Shown here piece by piece: positions 18,701 to 27,734 of a stretch of 64,000 nucleotides of DNA; the first letter of the stretch is position 1; each line of letters starts with the position of its first letter. A program made the translations under genes and the position numbers. This DNA is from Acidobacteriota bacterium (GTDB lineage: Bacteria; Acidobacteriota; Blastocatellia; Pyrinomonadales; Pyrinomonadaceae). The DNA lies in the NCBI GenBank assembly GCA_016703965.1, contig JADJBB010000021.1, positions 1,674,001 through 1,738,000 of the forward strand, read 5' to 3'. The notes below the pieces were generated by a model. The model did no database searches and was not told the DNA's origin. It was given only the letters and a program-made list of their open reading frames with translations.

Positions 18701-18953
18701 GCTCACGCTCGGCAGCGGCGCCGGTGCGGCGACGAACCGTTCGATCGGTATTCTTGTCGTGGGCGGCCAATCGATGTGCCTGCTCCTGACGCTTCTTGCA
18801 GTGCCTGTATTCTATTCGCTGTTTGACGATGCCAAGACGACGACACTCTGGCTTACATTGTCGGGGATCGGCGGGCGAATGCTGTCAGTGTTTCGCCGAC
18901 AAAAACCAAGCTCGGGTGATATTCGTATCGAGGGAGACGAGGCGACACAGTAA
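15708..18953 (+). CDS. RND efflux pump inner-membrane transporter
   Basis: The 1081-residue protein belongs to the AcrB/HAE1 resistance-nodulation-division family, within the usual length of about 1030-1080. The N-terminus (MQWLAEICVHRPVFATVI) is typical, two large periplasmic loops each follow TM1 and TM7, and the proton-relay residues are present: the Asp-Asp pair in GIVIDDAIV (TM4) and the Lys in FGIVKKNAI (TM10). It expels hydrophobic compounds through the downstream TolC-like channel using proton influx. The drug specificity cannot be read from sequence. About 70 charged residues (about 495-530) form an insertion between TM6 and TM7. Confidence 0.96.
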   Translation: MQWLAEICVHRPVFATVIVLFMTVVGGFSFFTLGVDRFPKIDLPTISVRTGNPGAAPEEIETEITDVIEGALNTVPGVEEMRSSSSRGSSNVTLTFNLEKDPDVAFQEIQQKLSTVSNRLPESADPPVAQKSDPDSQPILMYTVSAPRDVVELTEQVELLIQKRIESADGVAEVFMWGSRTPQILVSVNPDRLRAFNLAVTEVSAAIRSQNQEMPGGNIVEGQRTLGVRTMSKLTEVEQFNEIVIATRNGFPIKIKDIGNVEKSGGEAMMAASLDGVTSVSVGIRKQAGSNTIAVINNVKSRMATIIPNLPSDMKIATIRDQSEFIQNSLTAIEEHLVLGGLFAAIIVFIFLWNFRSTIIAALAIPVSIIAAFAAIAAFGFSLNQMTMLALTLMVGIVIDDAIVVLENIYRFVEEKGMDPFQAAVEGTREIGLPVLATTLSLLAVFIPVGFMTGIVGRFMSSFGLTSAAAIAVSLVVSFTLTPMLAARWIKRKEGAKGTDSAAVTRDEITGDVIDTPAEAAHAHDSKAGWLYSKIDGSYTWLLRLSMRHRWAVVLICILTVASTVPLYKFVGMAFLPDEDESLFQVNVKGPQGTSLSATQSILDRVARDIRAEVPGVKNTLVLAGFGRGSGSNNGFINVALLPVSERKKSQAELINQTRAIAKKYSSKEYQVTVSASSSIGNSIGLGRGGSGVGFYIAGPDMAKLTEYANAMVERMKQDPIYRDPDTSIEVGNPEIRVTIDRTRAADLGVRAGDVAQALNILSAGQIVSTFSENSKQYDVVVRAEEQYRRDRSNFRYFTVGSSNGGTVDLARVVKIDEGTSPSSINRLNRQRQVTVSAGLPPNASESDAVARMQQFAADLKMPAEYLTGVTGQSKELQKAYEAFLYAFLLSFVFMYLILAAQFESFIHPVTILLTLPLSVPFALLSTAIAGQTLNIFSALGILLLFGIVKKNAILQIDHTNTLREKGMGRYDAIIQANRDRLRPILMTTMALVAGMIPLTLGSGAGAATNRSIGILVVGGQSMCLLLTLLAVPVFYSLFDDAKTTTLWLTLSGIGGRMLSVFRRQKPSSGDIRIEGDEATQ

Positions 18954-18958
18954 TTTTG

Positions 18959-20674
18959 ATGTTTTTTGAATTCCACAGATCAACCTGGAGTCCGGTGTTT
19001 CAGTCGTTTTATATTCTAGTTCTCTTCGGCGTGATGGGGATGTTTGCGTTTGCCCAGACACCCTCACCGACGCCGGTTCTAGACCTGGCTGTTGTTCCGT
19101 CGACCGACCCGATGCCCGTTCAGCCACCGTTCACTGCCCCAGTTAAGCCGATGCCGAGCATCGAAAGAGTCGGCGTCGAGACTAGTACGCAGCTTTCACT
19201 GACCGTCGAACAGGCGGTCGAGATGGCTCTCAAGAATAACAAGGACATCGAGGTCTCTCGGAATGATTATCGTATCTCCGAATTCGGGATCCGCGCCGCC
19301 CGCGGCCTTTACGATCCGCTTGTAACGTCCGAGGGGTATTATGAAAGTCTGGCGATCCCAACGGCGTCATTGATCGGCGGTGCCGTAAATGGAGCGGTTA
19401 CGCAGACGCGTACCTTCGGCTCGGTCGGCGTCACTGGGTTTTCTCCCTATCAGGGCGGTTCGTACTCGGCGCTGTTTAATTCTTCCCGAACCACCACGAG
19501 CAATACCAACTCGCTGCTCAATCCGCAGTTCCCGTCCTCGTTCACGGCGACTTACGTGCAGCCGCTTCTTCGAAATCGTAAATTTGATAACAATCGCCGC
19601 CAGATCGAGATCGCGAAAAAGAATCAGGAACTGAGCGACGTGCAGCTCCAGCTAAAGGCGATCGATGTGATATCCAATGTCGAACAGGCATACTGGAACC
19701 TTGTTTTCGCCTTACGCGTTCTGCAGGTCGAACAGGAATCGCTGAAGCAGGCGAAGGATCAGCTTGAGAGTAACAAACGGCTGGTAGCAAGAGGCGTGCT
19801 TGCTCCGATCGAGTTGGTTGCAGCAAATTCGCAGATCGCTAACTTTGAACAATCGCTGTTTGTCGCTCAGGACGCCGTTACGCGGGCGGAAAATAATCTC
19901 AAGACGCAGGTACTCCCGGATCGGTCCGCTCCCGAATGGTCGCGTCCGCTAATGCCGGTCTCGCCGGTGGAATTGCCGACGCCGAGGATCTCACTGGAGG
20001 TTGCGGTTGCTGAGGCTCTAAAGAATCGGTTTGAGATAACCGAACTACAGAAAGGTGCTGAGATAAATGAGATCGATCAGCGTTACTATCGCAACCTAAT
20101 GAAGCCGCAGATCGACCTCGTCGGCACTTACACCACTCAAGGGCTGGCAGGTATCGAGACAGCTGCGGCCATCAATCCCGCAACCGGCCTCAGCCGTGTT
20201 CCCGGAAACCTGGTTGGCAGCTACCCGAATTCTCTGCTTAATCTTCTGCAGCAGGATTATCCGACCTATCGTGTCGGCGTAACGATCTCGCTCCCGTGGG
20301 GCAACCGAATTGCGAAGGCGAATTTAGGATCAAAACTCGTCGAGGCGGAACGAATTCAAAACCTTCGACTTCAGACCGAACAGGCGATCGAGGCCGAAGT
20401 TCGGAACGCATTGCAGTCGATGCGCTCGATCGAATCGCGTCTTGCTTCGGCCGTCGATGCCCGAGTAGCGGCTGAGGATCTTTACGAGAGCGAACAGCGA
20501 CTATTCCGGGCGGGAACGAGCACGTTTTACGTCGTCACCCAGCGACAGACCGATCTCGCGAGGGCTCGCAACCAGGAACTTCAGGCCCGAACCGCTCTAA
20601 ATCGGGCAATATCTGACTTCCAAAAAGCCATCGGAGCAACCCTAACCTCAAACAACGTAACTGTTTCTAAATAA
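18959..20674 (+). CDS. TolC family outer-membrane efflux channel
   Basis: The product is about 571 residues. The ATG at 18959 lies 5 bp after the pump stop, so the three efflux genes form an operon. A signal peptide ends near FAFAQ and is followed by a Pro/Thr-rich segment. Two repeated OEP domains follow, each with long coiled alpha-helices (for example VSNVEQAYWNLVFALRVL and the Gln/Arg-rich C-terminal helices), matching the duplicated barrel-plus-tunnel fold. It is longer than E. coli TolC because of the N-terminal Pro-rich extension. Confidence 0.94.
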   Translation: MFFEFHRSTWSPVFQSFYILVLFGVMGMFAFAQTPSPTPVLDLAVVPSTDPMPVQPPFTAPVKPMPSIERVGVETSTQLSLTVEQAVEMALKNNKDIEVSRNDYRISEFGIRAARGLYDPLVTSEGYYESLAIPTASLIGGAVNGAVTQTRTFGSVGVTGFSPYQGGSYSALFNSSRTTTSNTNSLLNPQFPSSFTATYVQPLLRNRKFDNNRRQIEIAKKNQELSDVQLQLKAIDVISNVEQAYWNLVFALRVLQVEQESLKQAKDQLESNKRLVARGVLAPIELVAANSQIANFEQSLFVAQDAVTRAENNLKTQVLPDRSAPEWSRPLMPVSPVELPTPRISLEVAVAEALKNRFEITELQKGAEINEIDQRYYRNLMKPQIDLVGTYTTQGLAGIETAAAINPATGLSRVPGNLVGSYPNSLLNLLQQDYPTYRVGVTISLPWGNRIAKANLGSKLVEAERIQNLRLQTEQAIEAEVRNALQSMRSIESRLASAVDARVAAEDLYESEQRLFRAGTSTFYVVTQRQTDLARARNQELQARTALNRAISDFQKAIGATLTSNNVTVSK

Positions 20675-20705
20675 AAAAAGCCGACTGCTTATTGAGCAGC
20701 CGGCC
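20673..20705 (-). terminator. Intrinsic terminator for the YtxH-domain gene
   Basis: Read on the minus strand, a GC-rich hairpin (GCCGGCTGCT paired with AGCAGTCGGC with one mismatch) runs into seven T. It lies about 50 bp after the YtxH gene. On the plus strand it is flanked by A-runs, so it would not serve the efflux operon well. Confidence 0.7.
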
Positions 20706-20757
20706 ATAAAAAAAGATCACCCTAATATATTGGGCCAGGCGGACATGCCGCGAAAGG

Positions 20758-21192
20758 TTAGAAAATACTCGCTGATTTACGTCCGATAGACGAATTCTTG
20801 GCTCGTGCATTAACATCTTCCTTCAAGTCTTCAATACCATCCGCGATAGCTGTTGAAGCGGCAGAGACGGTTTCTCCTGCAGCCTCTATGTCCGCGTTTA
20901 GCTTCGAGGCTGCGAAGTCGTAGACTGCCGCTGCTTTCTCCTTAACTGCCTTAATAGCTTCGGCTGATTGGCCCTTCAATTCAGTAGCTTTTTCGAGCGT
21001 CAGGTCATAGCCTCGTTTTGAAACGTCGGCGATCTCTGTCCTCATCTCTCGTCCTGATTTTGGCGCGAAAAGGAGTGCCAGAACCGCACCGATCCCGCCG
21101 CCTATGAGAAGGTATGTAATTCCATCGCGGGCACTAAACCGCGTGGAGATCTGCTCTGGAGTGTTGCTTTCGTATTTATTGGTATTTATCAT
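20758..21192 (-). CDS. YtxH domain-containing protein
   Basis: The 144-residue protein has a glycine-rich hydrophobic segment (about 24-44, YLLIGGGIGAVLALLFAPKS) followed by SGREMR, the hallmark of YtxH-like proteins, and then a long amphipathic Ala/Glu/Lys helix (about 55-135) able to form a coiled coil. Such small membrane-anchored proteins are linked to general stress in several phyla, without a defined biochemical role. The Crp/Fnr-type regulator gene lies upstream on the same strand, about 90 bp away. Confidence 0.88.
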   Translation of the reverse strand: MINTNKYESNTPEQISTRFSARDGITYLLIGGGIGAVLALLFAPKSGREMRTEIADVSKRGYDLTLEKATELKGQSAEAIKAVKEKAAAVYDFAASKLNADIEAAGETVSAASTAIADGIEDLKEDVNARAKNSSIGRKSASIF

Positions 21193-21280
21193 CTCGTTCT
21201 CCTAAATATCTATTTCGGACAACGATGAGTATGCCAGTTTCCGCGATCGAGCACTGTATTCCAGCACACAATAAGACAGG

Positions 21281-22012
21281 TTATTTGTGCTTAGCAATGT
21301 ACTTACATAGAACCTTTTTGTAGTGGGCAGTTTCGACGCCGTAACACTCACAGGCAAAGTCCTCGAGCCGTGTCCTATTGGGTACCCGGATACGGCCGCG
21401 AGCGTATTTGATGACCTTGTTTTCCTGAAGGCTTGCCGCTGCCACTGAAACCGTCTCGCGGCGAACACCTAATGCCTGAGCGATCTGCTCATGCGTCAGG
21501 TGCAGGACATCGCTCTGGTCATGATCGTGAACATATAACAGGAAGCGGCAGAGCTGCTGTTCGACCGAATGGAGCCGATTGCAAATAGCGGTTTGCGAGA
21601 CCTGAGAGATGAGAGTTTGAGTGAAACTCATACAGATAGCCTGAAAATCCCCGCATTCGCTAAACTCGTCTTTCACAGCGTTCGCTTTCATCCTATATGC
21701 ACCGCCTTCGCGGTAGGCGACGGCACGGGTTGCCATCGTCGCTCCCGTCATGAACGTTGAGACACCGACGAGGCCTTGTCGTCCCGTAATTCCCACCTCG
21801 ACCGAAACGCCGGTGTCCGAATCATATAAAAGGCAAATGAGAGCGGTCGTGGGAAAGTAGATATAATTCTCCTTGCTTTCGGCTTCCCAGAGCACATCGC
21901 CGATCTGGAGCTCTACATATTCAAGCGACGGGCGGATCTTATTGAATTCGGATTCCGGAAGAGCCGCAAGCAGCTGATTTCGCAAGGCATCATCGATGTT
22001 TTTGGGCGGCAT
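21281..22012 (-). CDS. Crp/Fnr family transcriptional regulator
   Basis: The 243-residue protein has an N-terminal cyclic-nucleotide-binding-like beta roll (about 20-135) and a C-terminal winged helix with LTHEQIAQALGVRRETVS as helix-turn-helix (about 170-190). The phosphate-binding cassette of true cAMP receptors is not conserved, and the Cys residues do not form an FNR cluster pattern, so the signal is unknown. It is divergent from the M16 peptidase operon, with 227 bp between starts, and upstream of the YtxH gene, either of which could be its target. Confidence 0.93.
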   Translation of the reverse strand: MPPKNIDDALRNQLLAALPESEFNKIRPSLEYVELQIGDVLWEAESKENYIYFPTTALICLLYDSDTGVSVEVGITGRQGLVGVSTFMTGATMATRAVAYREGGAYRMKANAVKDEFSECGDFQAICMSFTQTLISQVSQTAICNRLHSVEQQLCRFLLYVHDHDQSDVLHLTHEQIAQALGVRRETVSVAAASLQENKVIKYARGRIRVPNRTRLEDFACECYGVETAHYKKVLCKYIAKHK

Positions 22013-22239
22013 AATACTCCTTTATATCACGGTGGTTGACTTCGTCACAGCCTTGATCTGGCCGCAAGCGGATGCTCCATTAACGATTAGCGGCAGAGTA
22101 TCGTAAGTGTATAACTAACGGGTATTGAGTCAAAATCCGCCGCGGTCGATCTCTCAAAATCCCGTTTCATTGAAACTTTTTAGACAGAAATTCGAATACT
22201 ACTCTAAACGATCTATTACTTCTTAACTCAGGAGCTAAC

Positions 22240-23649
22240 ATGAGAAATATTTTGCGAGATTTTGTCGCAGCCGCGATCCTTTCGGCGATGGTTCTTTCGA
22301 CGACCGCTTCAACTAATGCACAGTCGGCGAAGGCATCCGGAATAAGGGTTCCGGTCACGTACTACAAGTTATCCAACGGATTGAAGGTGGTACTGTCACC
22401 CGAACACTCAGCACCGCTCGTAACCGTGGCGGTCTATTACAATATTGGTTTCAGAATAGAGCCTCGTGATCGCACTGGTTTTGCACACTTGTTTGAGCAC
22501 CTGATGTTTCAGGGCTCGAAGAACCTTGGCAAGATGGAATACATCAAACTCGTCGAGAGTAACGGCGGTGTTTTGAATGGCTCGACGCGGTTTGATTTCA
22601 CTAATTACTTCGCCGTAGTTCCTGCTCACAAAACCGAAACGCTCCTCTGGGCCGAAGCAGATCGCATGCGCGGGCTTGATATCACCCAGGACAATCTCAA
22701 GAATCAGCAGGGCGTTGTCGGGAACGAGGTCAAGGTAAACGTCCTCAACCAGCCGTATGGAACGTTCCCATGGATCGACCTGCCAATGGCGGCTTTCACT
22801 AACTGGTACAATTCGCACAACTTCTATGGCGATCTCAAAGATATCGAAGCCGCGACTCTCGTCGACGCCAAAACATTCGCTCAAAAATTCTATCAGCCGA
22901 ATAACGCAGTCCTCGTCGTTACCGGTGATTTTAATGAAGCGTCAGCGAAAGGCTGGGTCGATAAGTATTTTGGAAATATCCCGTCTCAGCCCGCAGAAGC
23001 GATCCCAGATCTGTCCGAACCTCGACAGGAGGCGGAAAAAACGGTCTCTCGCACGGACAAACTTGCGAAAAAACCGGCGGTTGGATTCGGCTACAAGATG
23101 CCGAAACGCGGCAGCGAAGAATACTACGCGATGGGCCTCATCGATCAGATCCTGCTCCAAGGCGAAGACAGCATGCTTTATCAGGAGCTGGTGAAGAACA
23201 AGAATTACACCAGCGGTCTTAGCGGCGGCATCAATGGCTACCTCGGCAACATGTTCAACTACAACGGCCCGATGCTTTTCTCGGTCGATCTTATCCACGA
23301 CGAAAAAGTGTCTGCTCCGCAAATACTCGCATCCGCGGACGACGTTATTGCCAAGATCCAGGACAAGCCGGTCGATCAGGCTGTGATAGACAGGGCGATC
23401 GTGAAGCTTCGTTCAGGATTGTATGACACGATGACACAGTTTGGCGGTTTTGGCAGAGCGGATCTGCTTGCAAGTTTTGCCTTGTTCGACGATAAGCCGG
23501 ACAACATCAATCAGATCGAAGCAAATTTCAGGAAGGTAACGCCCGCCTTGATCCAAAAAACGGCAAAGGAATACCTACGCAAAACCAATCGAACCGTCGT
23601 TATTCTCAATGTCGAGAAAACGCCGGCGAGTACGGGAGGTGTTCAGTAA
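22240..23649 (+). CDS. M16 family zinc peptidase, catalytic subunit
   Basis: The 469-residue protein has a signal peptide (cleavage near TNAQS, residue 28), so it is exported. The inverted zinc motif H83-x-x-E86-H87 and the third ligand Glu163 (NEV) are intact, which marks the active type of M16B subunit. Its stop codon overlaps the ATG of a second M16 gene by one base, so the two are translationally coupled and probably form a heterodimer, as for the active and inactive subunits of M16B peptidases. Likely substrates are peptides in the periplasm. Confidence 0.95.
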   Translation: MRNILRDFVAAAILSAMVLSTTASTNAQSAKASGIRVPVTYYKLSNGLKVVLSPEHSAPLVTVAVYYNIGFRIEPRDRTGFAHLFEHLMFQGSKNLGKMEYIKLVESNGGVLNGSTRFDFTNYFAVVPAHKTETLLWAEADRMRGLDITQDNLKNQQGVVGNEVKVNVLNQPYGTFPWIDLPMAAFTNWYNSHNFYGDLKDIEAATLVDAKTFAQKFYQPNNAVLVVTGDFNEASAKGWVDKYFGNIPSQPAEAIPDLSEPRQEAEKTVSRTDKLAKKPAVGFGYKMPKRGSEEYYAMGLIDQILLQGEDSMLYQELVKNKNYTSGLSGGINGYLGNMFNYNGPMLFSVDLIHDEKVSAPQILASADDVIAKIQDKPVDQAVIDRAIVKLRSGLYDTMTQFGGFGRADLLASFALFDDKPDNINQIEANFRKVTPALIQKTAKEYLRKTNRTVVILNVEKTPASTGGVQ

Positions 23650-25064
23650 TGCAAACGTCAACAGCCAAAATGAAAAATTTGTCCTCTCCTTCTCTTCGCA
23701 TGTGTGTTTCGGCGCTGATCTTAGCGTTTCTAGCCGTCGCCTCTTTTGCGCAAAAAGAAACGCCGCCCGTAGGTGGGCAGCCGAAGCCGTTCGTTTTTCC
23801 GGCACAGGAAACATACGCGCTCAAGAACGGGATGAAAGTTACTCTCGTTCAATACGGAGCTGTGCCGAAAGTTGCGATGCAAGCGATCGTTCGGGCCGGT
23901 TCGTTGAATGAGCGATCTGACCAGCGCTGGATATCCGACATGGTCGCTACGTTGCTGAAAGAGGGAACCGCCGCACGTTCAGCAGAGCAGATCGCCATCG
24001 AAACGGCCGACATGGGCGGCAGCATTTTCACTTCGGCGGCAACTGATAAGACAACGATCGGCGGCGAGGTGCTTTCGGAATTTGACACTCGATTTCTGTC
24101 ACTGATGGCGGATGTCTTGATGAATCCAAAGTTTGCGGCAGAAGACCTGGAAAAGGTGCGAGAAAATAAGCTTAGGGAACTCACGATAAATCGGGCCGCT
24201 CCGGGATCGCTCGCGTGGGAGAAATTTCGTCAGGTGATCTTTGCCGGGCATGCCTACAGCACCATCTATCCGACCGAAGCCGGGTTGAAGGCTTACACGC
24301 TCCAGGATGTTAAGACCTTCTATTACAATCAATTCGGAGCGGCAAGGACGCATCTCTTTGTTGTTGGTCAGTTCGACACGGCGAAGGTAAAAGCCGGGAT
24401 CGAGAAGGCGTTCGGCAATTGGAAAAAAGGCTCGGAACCGATCCGCGACGTGCCAAGGATCAACGCCAGGCGCAGTTTGGACGTGATCGATCGTCCGGGA
24501 GCCCCACAATCGACGATATATCTCGGGATGCCGGCAATGTCGCCATCGGACGCTGACTTTATAAAGTTTACGGTCATGGATTCGCTGCTCGGCAGTTCGT
24601 TCGGATCTCGCATTACATCTAACATTCGTGAGAATAAAGGCTACACCTATTCGCCGAACAGCTTCATCTGGAATCGCTACAAAACCGGTTATTGGATCGA
24701 GAATGCCGATGTAACGACCGAGGCGACCGGGGCGTCGATCAAAGAAATACTTTTCGAGATCGAGCGGCTCAAAAAAGAGCCGCCGAGCTCCGCTGAGCTT
24801 CAGGGCATAAAGAACTACCTCGTCGGCATCTACGTTCTTAACAACTCTTCCCGGGCCGGAGTTATCGGCCAGCTTGAAAATGGTTTTTACAATGAGCTGG
24901 GCGTTGACTATCTTGACACGTTCGTTTCTAAACTCACCGCCGTTACTGCTAACGACGTCTCGGAGATGGCCCGGAAATATCTGTCCACGGAGAAGATGAC
25001 TATCGTCGTCGTCGGCGATAAGGCCAAGATCGCTAAGCAATTGGAGCCGTACGAGGCCAAGTAG
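23649..25064 (+). CDS. M16 family peptidase-like protein, non-catalytic partner
   Basis: The 471-residue protein shares the M16 fold but lacks the HxxEH motif: the equivalent helix reads RWISDMVATLLKEGT. The C-terminal half keeps the Arg...Tyr pair (RENKGYTYS) that completes the active site in M16B heterodimers. An N-terminal signal sequence (hydrophobic about 14-30, ending FAQK) sends it to the periplasm. The start overlaps the stop of the catalytic subunit gene (TAATG), which fits production in equal amounts. Confidence 0.94.
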   Translation: MQTSTAKMKNLSSPSLRMCVSALILAFLAVASFAQKETPPVGGQPKPFVFPAQETYALKNGMKVTLVQYGAVPKVAMQAIVRAGSLNERSDQRWISDMVATLLKEGTAARSAEQIAIETADMGGSIFTSAATDKTTIGGEVLSEFDTRFLSLMADVLMNPKFAAEDLEKVRENKLRELTINRAAPGSLAWEKFRQVIFAGHAYSTIYPTEAGLKAYTLQDVKTFYYNQFGAARTHLFVVGQFDTAKVKAGIEKAFGNWKKGSEPIRDVPRINARRSLDVIDRPGAPQSTIYLGMPAMSPSDADFIKFTVMDSLLGSSFGSRITSNIRENKGYTYSPNSFIWNRYKTGYWIENADVTTEATGASIKEILFEIERLKKEPPSSAELQGIKNYLVGIYVLNNSSRAGVIGQLENGFYNELGVDYLDTFVSKLTAVTANDVSEMARKYLSTEKMTIVVVGDKAKIAKQLEPYEAK

Positions 25065-25147
25065 CTTAAGATATTGCCGGGTTTTCGACAGCTAAGATCA
25101 CCTAGATGGTGACCGTCCCGACGAGTCTTCGAAGCAGATATAGAAAA

Positions 25148-25189
25148 GACCGGCCGGCCGCTTGTTTAATGCGGCCGGCCGGTCTTTTT
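25148..25189 (+). terminator. Strong intrinsic terminator after the M16 operon
   Basis: A perfect 14-bp GC-rich stem (25148-25161 with 25171-25184) around a 9-nt loop is followed by TTTTT. AAAA precedes the stem, so it should also stop minus-strand transcription from the convergent repeat-protein gene that ends at 25208. Confidence 0.88.
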
Positions 25190-25207
25190 CCCGTGGGAAT
25201 GGGAATC

Positions 25208-27535
25208 TTAACGAGTGGCTTGATTCGCTGGTGCGGTTGCGGTGATCGTGAACAGCGAACCTGCAGCCAGTTCGAGGTTGTCTCTTCCTTGCAGAACCAC
25301 GGTTCCGGCACCCGCTCCGGCTCCGACACCGGCGCCGATCGCTGCTCCGCTGCCGCCGCCGGCAATCGCACCGATGATCGCACCAAGTATTGCCCCGACG
25401 CCGGCACGTGTAGCCGTTGTCGTCGTCTGGCTGCGGTCGCGAATGGCACCCTCGTTATTGACGTTGATGACATTACCGTTGGTCTCGCGGACCTGTTCGA
25501 CGATGCCGGAAAAGGTATAGGTTCTGCCGTCACGCATACGGATCGTTTGGAAATTAAGCGACATCGTCGCACGACCCGAAACGACGCCCGACTTTTGTCC
25601 GTCAACCGTGCCTTCGATGATCACTCCGTTATATTGCGACGGTGAATTTACGGTCATTGAGAAGCGGTCGCCGTCTTTCACTGATCTTGTCGAGAGCGGT
25701 GTATCAAGCGTTGCAGTGATGCCGGTGTTATTAGGGATGATGAATCCACCCGTAGCACCGCCGTCGTTGTAATTCGGCTGGCCGCCGTTGTTGTTCCATT
25801 CGGCCGTCTGGCTGGTCTTGTCGTAAACGCTCGAAACGGTGATCGTCTGATCGGTGTTCTCGAGATAAACGCGACGCGTCACACGCAGCTGGTTATTATT
25901 AGTTGGTGTGAATGTCAGATAAAAGTCATTCGAACGGTCTCCATCATAGTTGATAGTGACCTCGCGGTTATTCGATATTACGGTAGTCGTTACCGTGCGG
26001 CCGTTCGGCGAAGTTTCGGTACGACCCACGCCGTCTGCGTTGAGCGTAACGCTCTGAGCATTGGACGATGACATCATTATCGACTGGCCGCGTTTTTCGA
26101 ACGTCAGTGTCTCAGGCGAACGCAGGCGGCGTTCGAGATTGGTTCTCATACGGTCGCGAGTGTTCGTCTGGTACTGGGCACTGGTCATCGCACGATCGAT
26201 CATTGTCGCGACATTGTCGCTCTGGGTGACGTTTAAGCGGTAGGTTCCGGTAAGACGCGAATCGAAATTGCCGCCGTTGCCCCACTGCCCGCCGCCGGGT
26301 GTGACTACCGTGTTGTTCCAATTCGAACTCACACGATAATATCCCGCAAGCGTGTTCAGATCGGTTCGGATCTGGTTCCACGATGTCTCAGCCGCGTTTG
26401 ACAGCCGATTGTTCGCAACAAAGCTATTGATCGGGACAGCGCGGTTCAGAACGTCCTGAACATCGTCCGTCGTTGAGATCCTCGACGAGAAATTGTTCCT
26501 CAAACGGTTTGTAGCCAATTCAAAGTTAGCGACCATCGTGTTGATCGAATCTTCGCGATTCGTGTCGTCGATGTTGCTGTTATTTAAATTCCGGCTGATC
26601 TGCTGCTTGAATGTATTGGTACGGGTCTCGATCGTGTTAAAGAGATTTCTGATCTGCGAATCGCTGCCAATGTAGACGTTCTGCGATCCACCGACAGGTG
26701 CGTTCCAGTTTGCACTGACGCGATAGTAGCCCGCGAGTGTGTTCAGATCGTTTCGGATCTGGTTCCATGAGTTTTCCGCCGGGTTCGAAAGGCGGTTGTT
26801 TGCTATAAAGGCATTGATCGCAACCGCTCGGTTAAGAACTTCCTGCACGTCGTTCGTCGTCGAACGCCTTGACGAGAAGTTATTCTTCAGGCGGTTTGTC
26901 GCGGATTCAAAGTTCGAGACCATCGTGTTGATCGAATCTTCGCGATTTGTGCCGTCGATATTGCTGTTGTTTAGATTACGGCTTATCTGGCTTTTGAAAT
27001 TCTTGGTACGGTTCGCGATCTGGGTGATAAGGTTTCTGACCTGCGTATCGGTGCCGATATAGACGTTCTGCCGCGTTATTACGGGTGCGTTCCAGTTTGT
27101 ACTGACTCGATAATACCGGGCGAGCGTGTTCAGATCCGTACGGATCGCGGTCCAACTGCTCTGTACGGTCGTAGACAAGCGATTGCTACGCATGAAGCTG
27201 TTGATAAACGCTGCACGCTGAAGTACATCCTGAACATCATTCGCTGACGAGCGATTTGACGAAAGGTTGTTTCGCAGCCTGTCGGTCGTATTTTCAAAAT
27301 TCGAAATGGTCGTATTTATCGAATCTTCTTGTCCGGTGCCGTCAATATTGCTATTGTCCAAGGCACGGTCGATCTGATCCTTAAACGTATTGGTACGGTT
27401 CTCGATCCGCGTCAGCAGTGTCTGGACCTGTCGATCCGAAACTCGGTAAGGCCGAACTTGCGCCTGGGCTGTATTTACGATCGCCAACGTAGCGATCAGC
27501 GAAAAAAATGTAATGTGTCTGATATATCTTTTCAT
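25208..27535 (-). CDS. Secreted triple-repeat protein with C-terminal glycine zipper
   Basis: The 775-residue protein has a signal peptide ending NTAQAQ (residue 26). Three tandem copies of a 129-residue helical module follow (about 33-161, 162-290, 291-408), each with the words NLNNSNIDGT, EDSINT, LNRAV-x-IN and LAGYYRVS-x-NW. A Asn/Thr-rich middle region (about 420-590) resembles beta structure. The C-terminal part (about 600-775) has a domain like bacterial surface SH3/GxGxG modules, then a glycine-zipper stretch (AGVGAILGAIIGAIAGGG) that could insert into membranes. I know no function for the repeat. It is followed by a bidirectional terminator. Confidence 0.85.
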   Translation of the reverse strand: MKRYIRHITFFSLIATLAIVNTAQAQVRPYRVSDRQVQTLLTRIENRTNTFKDQIDRALDNSNIDGTGQEDSINTTISNFENTTDRLRNNLSSNRSSANDVQDVLQRAAFINSFMRSNRLSTTVQSSWTAIRTDLNTLARYYRVSTNWNAPVITRQNVYIGTDTQVRNLITQIANRTKNFKSQISRNLNNSNIDGTNREDSINTMVSNFESATNRLKNNFSSRRSTTNDVQEVLNRAVAINAFIANNRLSNPAENSWNQIRNDLNTLAGYYRVSANWNAPVGGSQNVYIGSDSQIRNLFNTIETRTNTFKQQISRNLNNSNIDDTNREDSINTMVANFELATNRLRNNFSSRISTTDDVQDVLNRAVPINSFVANNRLSNAAETSWNQIRTDLNTLAGYYRVSSNWNNTVVTPGGGQWGNGGNFDSRLTGTYRLNVTQSDNVATMIDRAMTSAQYQTNTRDRMRTNLERRLRSPETLTFEKRGQSIMMSSSNAQSVTLNADGVGRTETSPNGRTVTTTVISNNREVTINYDGDRSNDFYLTFTPTNNNQLRVTRRVYLENTDQTITVSSVYDKTSQTAEWNNNGGQPNYNDGGATGGFIIPNNTGITATLDTPLSTRSVKDGDRFSMTVNSPSQYNGVIIEGTVDGQKSGVVSGRATMSLNFQTIRMRDGRTYTFSGIVEQVRETNGNVINVNNEGAIRDRSQTTTTATRAGVGAILGAIIGAIAGGGSGAAIGAGVGAGAGAGTVVLQGRDNLELAAGSLFTITATAPANQATR

Positions 27536-27734
27536 ATGAATCCTTATGGCATATAAAAGGAGAGCGTTAGGAACCTGGCCGGTGAATCTATGCCTTTCGA
27601 TTCTTCGGGTCTTCTTTGTAAATGGGCTCCAAATTGAAAGTCGCCGCGAGATCGATCCTGCGCGGCGACGAAGAATAGTTGTGATTTAGGTGATCGCTAA
27701 CCGGATAGAACGAGTTTGAGTCTCCGTGCCACAG

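Noticed and set aside
24099..25040. 313-codon minus-strand open frame
   Set aside because: It is antisense to the non-catalytic M16 gene and has no recognisable protein pattern.
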